Shown here one piece after another: positions 25,601 to 37,900 of a stretch of DNA of 64,000 nucleotides. The first letter of the stretch is position 1, and each line of letters opens with the position of its first letter. The stretch spans positions 30,927,646-30,991,645 of the forward strand of contig CM040743.1 in NCBI GenBank assembly GCA_022829145.1. Reading direction: 5' to 3'. Source of the DNA: Albula goreensis. Taxonomy: Eukaryota; Chordata; Actinopteri; Albuliformes; Albulidae. The notes under the pieces were generated by a model, which had not been told where the DNA came from, did not search any database, and worked only from the letters and a program-made list of their open reading frames with translations. A program made the position numbers and the translations under genes.

Positions 25601-25892
25601 CTATAGAAGAAATAAAATTCCTGAAGTGGGGCTGGGTGTCAGGGAACAGCACACCAAACTGACAGAAAAGTTCTCCCTTTCTTTCAAATACCAAGGCCCT
25701 CTTTTCCTCCTCCTCAAACAGCTGCTCTCCCATTGGCCAGCCCCGTTACACACAGATTTGTTGAGTTTGTTATTGTGAGTAATTACAGGAATTCTGCACC
25801 GTTCCAGTGCACTTCCAGGAACTGCCGGCTATTTGGCTGGCGAGCACACACATGCGCTCACTCTCTCTCTCTTTCACTCCCTGTGTCTCCAT

Positions 25893-25971
<79 letters not shown>

Positions 25972-28900
25972 GCGCACTTCGCTGGGGCCTGATCTATCAC
26001 ACAGAGTAAAGGAACACATTCTGAGAACAACAGCGCAGAGAGGAGGCCTCATTGGGAGAGGCTAGGGAGGTGGGATGGCCCTCACTAGCCTGCTATCCAA
26101 TCAGATCGCAGGGAGTTATGATAAACATCATGCCTGTAACCAGATCTCTGGAGCACATTGTGTTCCCTCTCCCACATGAAAACAACCAACTCCTTCTCAC
26201 TCAGAGTAAACACTTAATCCTCTTGTTTATTCAACTTGGAGTCAGTTATGAGAGTACATCTTCTGAAGTATGTACGAAGTGCTATCTTTCAGTCTGTTCT
26301 ACCTGGGTAAAGCATACTAAAGTGAAAGGGCTGTGTGGGGAAGTATGAACTGAGTAGTAATAACACATGGAGACAGACAGTTCACTGACCCCCTGCATAA
26401 ACTTTTCCTGAGGCACTGCCAGGAAATCTGCAAGCATGGCTGTCACTCTCTCACTGTGACACTGAGCTTCAGTCAAAACAGGTCATATTCACATATACAA
26501 CTTGCAGTTGCCTCTGGATGTTGTAGTGAATACTCCAAAGTAATTATGGGACAATATTCTGCTCAGGCACATGCATACAATACCCACTATCGAGTTCAAC
26601 TGTAATTTTTTTAATGTGTGAAATCATCAGCCCGCAGAAGTAAAACATAAGTAGCTACTTCTCTTACTTGCTCACTTACCACGCCAAAAACATGACAATG
26701 TTTTCCTTAGACTCTGATGCAAACGTCCCCACTTCTACAGAACCCACGCCCAAATAACAGGTCAAAATCAAGCTCATTATCCAAAACTCACCCAGAAGCT
26801 TCGTCTGTGAGGTACATGCTACCCTTACTGCTAGCCTTACCATTCTACTTTTACCTTCATCACCCTTGGGCACAGTGTACATTCACCTGTTACTGTTTCC
26901 CATTATAAAGGCAATGTCTATCTTAGTGTGTTACTGTTCCTGTGCTAAAAGTTACTGCAGCCTTAGCCGCTACTGTTACTTGTTCATGCATTAATGCACC
27001 CTGTGCTAATGATCTTCAATACTCACATCCCTGTCTCTTCTTGTCAGTTCCTAACAATAATCTACTTTTCACGCCTGATCTCAAAAATCAGAGGGGAACA
27101 TATCAAACCTAGGTTTCTGGCATTTTTTTAACAAAACTGTAATGCCCGCAGAAAATATATTTACTTGTCCTGTGTTTGCCAGAAAAAAAAACTGAGCTGC
27201 AATTTCAGTTTAAAGATGACTGCGAGCATTTAAGTAAGGGCGTTACACTTATCTGATAATGGAGGTAAGCATAAAGGCCTACATTTCATCACTGTTCTCT
27301 CCTTTATAATGCTGGGAATTTTTTTAAATGTCTTACTCTGCAGAGAATTTGTACATACTGAAAATCCTCATATGAAAAGCCAAGGCAATTTAAGGCTTGA
27401 TAAAACGACAATTTAAAACTCCATCCAATTTATTGAACTTTTTTTGTTCAATAAATTGGTACCGTATTCTGCTTAACTTACACTTGCATGAAGTGTAATG
27501 GAATGTTTAAAAACTGGTACACAACAGCACAGCAAGCTGAGATTTGGCATGAGGCAGAAGGCCTTGTTTTTACTCATTTCCCATCAGCGGCCCACTATCA
27601 TCTGGAGCCAGGGCCGCCTCCTAACCAGCTGCAGCTGGATCTCAGCACCGGAGAGAGAGAGAAAGAGAGAGAAAGCGCAAGTGAGTAAGGGAGGGGGAGA
27701 GGGAGGAGACTGCTACAAGGAAGAATTTCCTGCATGTGGTGGTGGCAGGTTGGGACTCGCACGGTCCCTCCCACTTCCGGCCCTGGGCTGACGTTAAAAG
27801 CCACGCTACTGCCTGCTCTGACGTTGCCCTCGTCATCTGCATTTCCTGCCCCTCCCTGGGGCCCGAAGCGTTCGCTGAATGAGGGACTCAGAGGTGGTGC
27901 ACCGTGCTTCCTGTGAGGGGGTTTGTTGACAGTGCAGCGCGTGCCTGAGTCCGATTACACAGGGTCAGCTGACTGCTCCCATGCCCCCACCCTCTGCATT
28001 CCAGTCGCAAACACATGCTCCTCTGAAAAGGAAGCAACATACAGCCCACTGACCGAATCACAACAAAAGGTCATGTGTGCCTTCCTTGAATTAAAAAAAT
28101 AACAATGAACTGCACATTTCAGAAACTGACTGGAATAACAGAAAAAAATAGTATTATAAAATCTATATATTGCTATTCTGACATACAGGAGACCATAAAA
28201 GCTGGTACCATGTTCTCATAAACACTCACAACATGAGCAGCATCTGGGACACTGAAGTAAACAAGACTTGGTCCAAAAAAACAGTAAGCGGCAGAAAGAG
28301 GAACAACAAAGAGACGGAGCAAGATCTGAAACATGAACATTCTGTATGTACAACAAAAAACTAACCTATATGCTGTTTATTACTAATGACAAATTCATAT
28401 TTTCAAGGACATTAAATGTACTTTTTAAATTATCTAAACAAATGACATGTGAATTTGAGGTCGCTGTAACTCAGTAACATACCATATCATGTCAATCTCA
28501 GTTCATTTGCATGGATTCTGCCCCGCAACACATGTCGCTAGATTTAGTTATAAATGTTTGTGTCCTTGTCATGCGATGGCATGCAGCATGAGAGGGAGGC
28601 AGCACTGGGTGTTCTGGACCAGCTATTTAGTTACAATTGACAGAATCTGGAACACAGTACTGTGATGCCATAAACAGGCAAATACCCTGTGACAGCATAC
28701 CATTCAGCCGAGCACTGTCTGCGCCGATGCCCCTACAACACACGGCATGACGCGGCCTCTCTGCTAATCTCGACTGCCCTCAGACTGTGGGGGAAGCCCC
28801 GTGTGTTAAACACTCTGATCCAAAATGTCACCGAGCTCCTTCAGATGTGGCATTTGAATTAAAGTTGAAAGCAATCTGCTTCTGAGGTTTCTCAGAAGTT

Positions 28901-31900
28901 ACCTGGCCCCTTAGACCTCCTGGAAGTGGTTCTGTTTCATATACTGGTAAAACTGGGAATCTGGTGATAACAGCGCATGACACTCATCAGTTTTTGACTG
29001 TTGCTAAACAATGCTGTTCAGAATTAAAATTGAAACTGTCTTTAAATTTAAATGTAACTAACACCAAATGTAACTACATATAAAGATAAATTGCATTAAA
29101 ATAAAAACATTCAATTCTATGAGCAAACTACTATACAAATTGCAGGAACTTTTTATTTTGACTGTATGGGGCCTTCGACAGAAAGAGGAAAAAACGGCTA
29201 ACGATTCAGATACCTTATGCATGTAAAGCACATTTACGTTTTGCTTTATACCTTACACTTAATAATGGCAAACCTATAATTTTCTATAAAATGTAAGAAG
29301 AGTAACTAGTTAAACTTAAAAACGATCCTTCATGGATAAACTGCATGAACTGAAAGCCCATACTGTCCTGTAATTATATAATCGCTGTCATTTTTTTGGG
29401 CTATTAAAAGGCAGGAATACAGCTGAAAACAAACCCAGGAATTTTGTCAAGTCACCCTGAGACAGCAGCTGTATAAATCTACTTAGAAAAACTGAAATAA
29501 ATTAAAGCGGTAACCCTTGATCATGACCACCCCGAGGCAGCAGCTCAGAGGCGACAATTAAATGTACTGGAGATATGTGAAGTTATATTTCTTAACTGAT
29601 TGATGTACAACCCAATTGAGTCAAACAAGGGAAGCTGGGCTGTTCTACGTTTCTAGGTTTTTACAAAAAGCAATACGTAAATTATGGGGTGCTGTCAACT
29701 TTCATGGACTTTTGAGAAATCAAAAACTGAAATATAAATACAACACTACGTCCAATACGTTCTGTCATTGCCATGCATTTCAGATTCCACAGTCAATACC
29801 ACATCAAAGCAATGTCTTATTGAACCCAAGTGCTGAATCCAAACCTGAGTTACTTAAGCGCCAGATACACACCTCTGAGTTAAGCACTTGGGCTTTTTTT
29901 TCGTATCCAGACTTGAACGCTGACATGGGGGGGGAATAGATTCACACAGAATAATGCTAATTAGCCATGTCAGAATCCATCCTCTAGAAAATTAAAACCT
30001 GTAGCTAGCATTAAATCTCTGGATAAACAGTTTGTATATAGTAGATACCTTAGTCTTGACAACTTCCTAGCTTAGGGATGCAGCAATTATTCTGGGGACT
30101 ATGTTCTTGGTTTGGTTGCCACAAGAGGTTTAGTTACAAAACCAATTATATGAATACAGGGTTGATGTAATGTCATCTTAATGGTACAAATACCATAAGT
30201 CTGTGTAATGTTACTATTTTCAGGGTTTTTCAGTTTTAAACTTGACTTGACGACAAACCATGCACTGAATGGCCAGGATTAAATTTCCAGTCTTAACCCA
30301 AGGGAGCTGCTGCACCATGTCAATAGAAATGACCCAATTCACTTCTTAGTTCTCTTTTGGATTTAGTGAAAACATATTTTGACAAATAGCTCCTAAGAGT
30401 TTGCAAGCAAGCTTCTCCCTGCAGTTCATAAAGGCCTTTACAATGAGCTATATGTTAAACATATTAAAAAAAATATGACTCCTGAGCCCTGGCCCGACTC
30501 GGTTTACTGACCCCCAATGAGACTTTTTACTGGCCTAGGACCATTGTAATTGGTGGACCCAGTCAGCCAATCGGTGGACCCCAGCTACTTTGTACAGAGA
30601 ACACAGTGATGCAGAAAGCAAAAGTGATAGTGAACTGCCTTTCATTCTCCAGCCACCATCCACCACACAAAACTAGTGTGAAACTGAAATTGTAACTGAA
30701 ACTGAGGTCCAGCAGGACCTGTCCACCACAAGATAGAAGGTCCTAGAAGGAAGATAGAAGGAAGTAAACAGTGGGTGCTAAGCTGTAGTTCATAGTTGAA
30801 TTTTAAAAACAGTCAGCAAACTTAAAACACCTTTATTCATAAAAGAACCGTTTCATAAATCTAGTGTGAGTGGACAGTTAGAAAGGGTGTCTATCAGGGT
30901 CAAACGGACTGTCTTTGTTTTACTGATATATATTCAGAAAACAAACAACTGTGAGATAGACTGCACCTGAAATAACTCACTATTCACAATATAGTGCACT
31001 ATGTCCGAAGTCAGCCTCGTAGATCAGTGGGAGTGTGACACCCTATTTAGTGCGGTGTATAGCGAACAGGGAGTGATTTCAAAATACTGCCATACTGTAC
31101 CTGCTTCTGTGCCTTAGAGATTCCGTCTCAGGCGCTCTGTGTTTGAGAAGAGGCTGGTGGGTGGCCTCTTGAATGGGAAGACAGTAGACCCTCTGCACAA
31201 CCACCGAAACATCTCGCCCCATCCAGCCTGACACACCGTGTCCTTCGATCACTTCCAGCAGAGAGTTACAGGTCCCCTTGCCTGCACCATGTGTCTCTAT
31301 CTGCACAGAGAGAAGCAGCAGAGAAAAAACATCATACCATTGGTCCTATACCCCAGCAACCATCTAAACCCCACACACCTTTATAGGGCCTGCACCTTCA
31401 AAAACTACATACATAAACTCCATATACCTTTACAGATCTCAGTAGCCCTTAGGGTCCAGCTATATTTAGGCTAAACATTAGTTATTAAAATTATATTTAG
31501 AATTTGTATGACATATTATTTCTCAAGTGAAAATATCAAATATGGATGATTTGAGGTTTATAGATTCAAAAATGAGCTCTGTACCACATCTCAGTCAGAT
31601 ATCTTTGAGTGTCACTGAATTCCCACAGTCCCGCTGGAGGACAGGATTCTGCAAGTCCCATGGAACCCACAATAATTTATGCAGACACAGCCTGCTGTGG
31701 GGCAGAAGTGAGCAGTGGGAAAGCCTGCAGGACATTATAATTTCTTTTTTTCCCATTTATGAGCCATTTATAAGCCTATAAAAAGCAAGCAACATTCTGC
31801 CCGCATCTAAAATATCCCGTAGTGGTTAAATGATCGTCACTATTGCACCAAAAATGGTGGTTACTGAACAGCCAATCAATACTCTGTAATACTCTGCATT

Positions 31901-34900
31901 AGCTGTGGGCAAACTATTATCAGTCATCTAAATATCCGATGGCCTGATAGTTACAGAGTTCTGTTCTCAGATGAGAGACACACCTGCTAAACTTGCTGTT
32001 TGGCTTCACAATGCCACACAGAGCATAGTTCCTCTTTAAAATGGCACAGCTTGTGCTTACTTTTTGCTGACTCATAGAAATACAACAAAAAAATTTAATA
32101 TGGAATGATCTTGATATTTCACTTTAATATTTTTTAATATTGAGGCAAAAATAATGACATATTATATCACTGGACCCTCAACCTAATCTCAACACATTTG
32201 GCTACTCCAAAATCCTAATTTCCTCAAACTTTATTCACAACATACCAGTGCTCTAGTGCACACACTCCATCAAACCCACCACAACCATCTCCTTGTAAAT
32301 ACTTCCCATATCTGCACACAGCACACATACACCACTGCCCTCAACACCAACCAATTAATCCTCAATGCCTTGCACACCAACACCGCTAATCTTTACCTTA
32401 AGCCAGCAAAGAAGCCCCACCTAGCTTTGCACCAAATCAGCTCCACGCTTAAGGTTTAAGGAATGTTATCTAATTTCATTCTTTGCAAAGTGAAATTTCC
32501 TACATCTGACCAATTTTTACATTTAAATCATCTCGAATACCCATTTTGCAGATGCTCTAAATGTAAACAATTGCCTTCCTTGAAGTAAACAATTGCCTTT
32601 CTTTAGCTGTTTCCTACACTGACAGTCAAAAATCAAACCAGGACAATAATTATTTTCAAGCAACAGCACCCTTCTTCCACCAGTTCAGGAGGGAACCGCC
32701 AAGCATGTGACTTCCTCAGACTCATGTGTCACCAATCTTGCCACTTTTCACACTGCAGACACATCACTAACCACATACTTCCTTTGTCATCGGTGGAACA
32801 TATGGCAGCTCATGTTCATGCAGACGTCTGGCCAAGCGCGGCCGCTGTAGATCAATGACAGTGATGAACTTTGACTGGTTTACCCTCTATCGTTCCCCAG
32901 TGTGCCTAAGCCAACTGTTGCCTCACCAATGCAGACCTCCAGCCATAGCAGGTATTGGCATGGCTGGGACCCTAAAACATCTTACAATCTTATAATGCAG
33001 CGCTCAATGTTTTGACTATGGGGCAGTGAGTGTGACAGCTTGAGCTGATATAGAAGGACTCACTAGCTTTTCTTTTAACCAGACACGGCCATGGCAGCTA
33101 TCTGGGAGATCAAGTCCGCCACTAGCAGCCACTTAACAGTCACACGCAAGTTATGCGCAAAAAGAGCAAGCCAACAACATGGGTCTGCAAGTAAACATCA
33201 ACAGAAACAACAGTACTGCAGACTTGTAGCAGCAATGCTTTGAGGCCACAACCCTTGAAAGATGACGCAGCCAGGACAACCAATAATGCCCTTACTACGA
33301 ATGGTTATTAACTTACAATGACTGTATGAAATGTACATCCACATAAAGGATAGGATAATAAACCACAGCAACTAGGAAAGGGTGACCGTTATTCTAACAA
33401 ACATGGCCAATGCTGCAAAGGAGGCTTTGGTCTCACTCAAATGTATTATTCAAATATCTTGGTTACAACAAGTTACACCAAGTAGAGAAATGTTGTGGTT
33501 ATGGGTGCAGTATTTATTGAGTTTGTTATGATGGACCCTGAGCAGTGAAGATGTTCCCTACATTCAGTCTTACGAGGAAATTTATATTTTTAACAACCAC
33601 CCTTGCATCTTCTTTTCAAAGGGAAAACACAAACTACAAATGTGCTTGCTGTTCCAATGGTTAGTTTAAACATTATCTTACAACAGAGAGTATAGGGATC
33701 ACTCTGCATCTTCATTAGAAAGTTTGCATAACTACCACTAGCACAGATTCAATGTGAACAATACACATTATTATATAAGCATAAAACTCGTGTAAATAAA
33801 ATGATCTGCCAACAAATGCAAGACAAACACACCTGTTTGGCAGGGGCCTCCTCCTCAGACCCTGAACTTTTCTCCATCAAACTGAACACCCTGGTCAAAC
33901 TGTAAGGAGGGCATTTTTCCGCTGAGACCTGGCCCCCTGTTTGGTCCCCATCCTTCAGAACCTTCTGGCTGAAGTGCGTGTTGAGAATGACTGGATTGCT
34001 TCCACCTTCCATTAGAAGTTTTTGCCTAACAAAGAGAGGAAGTAAGATGAAAACACAACTTGACCATGAAATATTGTGTTTGCAATGCTGATTCTTAGTG
34101 TTGGATAATGACACACACACTACGCAGGATCTTGAAAAATTAATGGTACTACCCTCAGTACAAACCACAAGCAACAAACTGACCTCCACTTATTATCAGA
34201 TATATATTTTTGTCTAATTACAGAAATGAAGATAAAGTGAGAGTTTAGATTTATACATGTGGATAGAACTGATTCCATTAATTAGATGGCACTATTTGTA
34301 TGGCTATATAATCTATTATTTACAAAAACAAAAAGACATTTTTCTTCTTTAATGGAGGACACAAACAAAAGAAACCATGCTTCTCTGATACCTTGCAAAT
34401 GAAATTAGGTTAACATTTTTCCAACTGAGCTTCGAAGACCTTTTGCTTTCATGTCATTACTAGTGACGCAATTTTCATTTTAAGAGTGCCTTTTAGCTAT
34501 GCACGTCTTTGTGGTTTCAAGCATCTATCTAACAGATATCAGACTTTCGATGATCATTTTAAAGTCAACAATAGCAGAGCAACTTCAATGGTTGGGTAAG
34601 TCTCCACGTAAACTAAAACCACAAATACATATTAAAAGCAGGTGGAAAAAGGTCATATGTCTCAGTAAGACGTGAAACTGCTGCCACAAAGCTCCACACT
34701 TCAGCTGCGCTATTCTTATATAAGAGTAGAGAAGGCCTTCGCACAAGTCTGAACACACAAGCAAGTCAAATTTAGATAAGCAGCACCTCCCTCCCACTTC
34801 ACCACCACAATGGTCACAAAATATCACCAGAGAGATCTTTCAGTTCGGTTCAACTCCCCACTGCTCAGTGGAAAAATACACAAGTGGTATATAGCCTCAC

Positions 34901-37900
34901 TTGCTGAAAAGCTTTTTCCACGCTGCTGAATTCAGACAGAGGTGGCTTAACAGACTTCTCAAAGACCTGACCCAACATGCTCTCTGTCAAGATGCAAACA
35001 AAATAACCTTTTGGGTTCAGCACAAGTTTGTAACTGCGATCTAATTATTCGACTAAGCTTTAAAACCAGAATGTCAAAAAAACCTACTGTCAAGCTTTAA
35101 AGCCAGAATGGCTGAGAATAAATCAGTTCTTTTTGATAGATTTCATAAAAGCTTAATTTAAAAAGTGACATAGATTTTAAAGAAACACATCCCTTTAAAT
35201 GGCAAATGTAATCAATGACCACAGTGTGATACATGAGCTATATGGTGACATGAATAAAAATCAGAACTATGCAATCCACTGTATATCTAATGAATCACAT
35301 TGTGCTTGTCAATGAAGCTGTGTTTTCTATTTATAAACTGAACGTGCAATTTAGAAAGTTTGTGTGCCTGGGCTCAACACAACTACTGCACATTTCTTTC
35401 TAGGAAATAATGTTCCATTCGTGGGTGACCGTTGCGTAACCTCAACTGCAGCATGGTCATGGTCACTCTTTGATGTACATTTTGTTCCAGGGCATCTGGT
35501 TGTGCCCCACTGGGTTCAGGTTTCATGCCAAGGAAGACCAAGAGATACAAGTGCCACATGGTTGTTTGTTCTCTTACATAAATGTAAGGATGTTTTTTTT
35601 TAAAAAAAAGTAAGATACAATGTGGACGACAGGAAGATTGTCTCATTAATGAGTTGTCAGTAAATACCAGTAAAAATCAGTCACACTTCCACTTCACTGC
35701 TGCACCACAACATAAACAGTGCCTCTCCCCACATCTGCATTGCATGTCCCCTGCTCCATCATAGTGAGCACAAACAGAAACTTGACTCATCACTTAGCCC
35801 ACCACCGTGCCAGCATGCTGCTAACAGGTTTCTGTTGGAATGTATTTATGCCCGGGCTTGTCACATTGCCCTATGCTGGACATTCAACACCTCGTGGTAG
35901 GCTCTGATGTCACCCACGAGGTTCTGTTTTACTATGACTGGGCTGATTTGGCCACGCCCACCTTTGGATGTTCCTGCAGCAGAACGAAATGCAGGAAGAT
36001 GTGGATCCTCATTCCTCCGTTACATATACCAGCCTTGTGCTAGATTAATGTTTGCAAAAGAGATTCTGCTAAAGTACTGCACACCAAACTACCAAATTTC
36101 ACCCCAATTGTTTTTTTTAATGTTTTATTATGATCATGTCTCATTGTGACAACATCCTCTATCAATTTGGGAGAACAGAAACAAAAATGCCCTCTTCTCC
36201 ACTTCTTTCCACTTTGTAAATCATGCAAAAAGCCAGGGGGGCTAATTACAGACTTTATTGTAATATGCATCTTGTGGGGACATCATGGTTACATATTCTG
36301 TACATAGTCAGCCTGCATTTCCTTGCAGGCTGACAGGCTAGTTAGCTAACAACAGTGAGAAAGACGTTTGAACAACATGCTATAATTTGTGGGAAATTGG
36401 TTAACTAGTAGTGACTAGTAGTTTACTAAAGCTAAGATGTATTAAATTAATCAGTCGTTAAATCTACTGGCTAGGCTGGCACAAATTAATAAAATGAAAA
36501 ATAACCCATTGCTGATTTATAGCTAGCATGTAAACTCCACCATGGGATAATAATGTACATCTACAGGTAGTCATTAATTTAAAATAACACTAGAAAACGT
36601 ATTGTTTAGTCAACATTAGGTGGTTAAATAGAATGTTAGCTTTAACTGTCAGCCCAGAGAAGAGAAGGTAAAAAGTTTTTTTGTTTTAATTGCGTCAGAT
36701 TTTGTTGGATGGCCTTTCATTTGGTCTGGGAAAGAGCCAACTAACTCAGTATTTGATAATAAACCACACATATCTAGCTTCTAGTTATCATTACTAAAGA
36801 AATGCAAAAAGGTGATTATTAAACCAAAACGCATTGTACTTTCTACTGATCATTTCAAAATACCCTTCCTGGAAACATTTGCATTTGTGTGTGGGGAAAC
36901 ATTTGCATTTGTGTGTGGGGGGAAATGTCTGCATATTTTTGCAGTTATAAGATGCTGGTACAAATGTGTATTAAAGGTGTGTGCCTATGTCAACTGACAG
37001 AACTCGGCTGCTCGGCTGATTGTTGGCAGCTGCAAAATTAGTATACCATTTCAAATTATGTTATCATTGTCAAATGGGTACAATATAGAGATTCAATACA
37101 ATGGTCTCAATTTTCAAATTATGTTTTGGGTTTCAATTTCACTAATCCAGAACTTTCAGCAATCTGGACCACATCCGGTCACCAGAGGTTCACATCGCTG
37201 AGGTCCTACTGCATTAATTACTAATGGTAACAAACAGCTTGGACCATCATGCTCTGCATCAGAAACCTCAGGCAGAAACATACGACAAGCAGTAAAAAGG
37301 GGAACAATGACAGCACCGACACACTTTTCCACAGAGACTTCCACAGTTCCAAGTTTCTCAAAGTGCTTATAGCATTTTTTATAAGCTGCCTCCACTGAGT
37401 TGTGCCCATGTCCGATGTAATGCACACATTTCCCATGAGGAAAATCTGAAAATATTGGAGCCATAGAAGAGGGAGCAGTCCTTAGTAAGCAAATAAGTCT
37501 TTGGGAAGATTAGCTGGCCACAGAACATTACATCTTCATCTTTACACAATGTACTATCCTGTACTATTCTGACCAATTGGTAAAAAGAACACAAAAATAT
37601 GCTGAGAGCTGCTAGAATGACATTTATATTAATAATGTACTGCATGTGGTTTCAATTGTGTGTGCTGGCGTGGCCTGCAGCACATTCCCGTAGCTCCACA
37701 GTGATTATGAACTGCTCCCCAATGCTGCTGAAAACGATCCCAGTGTGTTTTCCCCCACTGCTGTGCTGGAAGCCACCTGACCGCTGCCAGGAAGAGGAAT
37801 GTGCAGCATTCCCAGGAGCTGCTGCTGACGTCAGAGGAACACACTGGCTCCCCCTCGACTCCCCCCCTCCACAGTACGGCTGGAATTTCCAGAGAAAAGT

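Larger units (their letters stand above)
20258..31100 (-). other. spidr intron e-f (10.8 kb)
   Basis: The longest interval between recognised exons. 21150-25556 is a cluster of Tc1 fragments and two copies of a 1.1-kb repeat. 23903-23932 and 25895-25970 are microsatellites. 27425-27459 is a hairpin. 27600-28030 is GC-rich. 28879-28898 is another hairpin. The remaining sequence shows nothing identifiable. Confidence 0.65.

Noticed and set aside
25733-26065. 110-codon + and 86-codon - open frames
   Set aside because: Both run through the (CA)n microsatellite and encode His/Thr or Val/Cys repeats.
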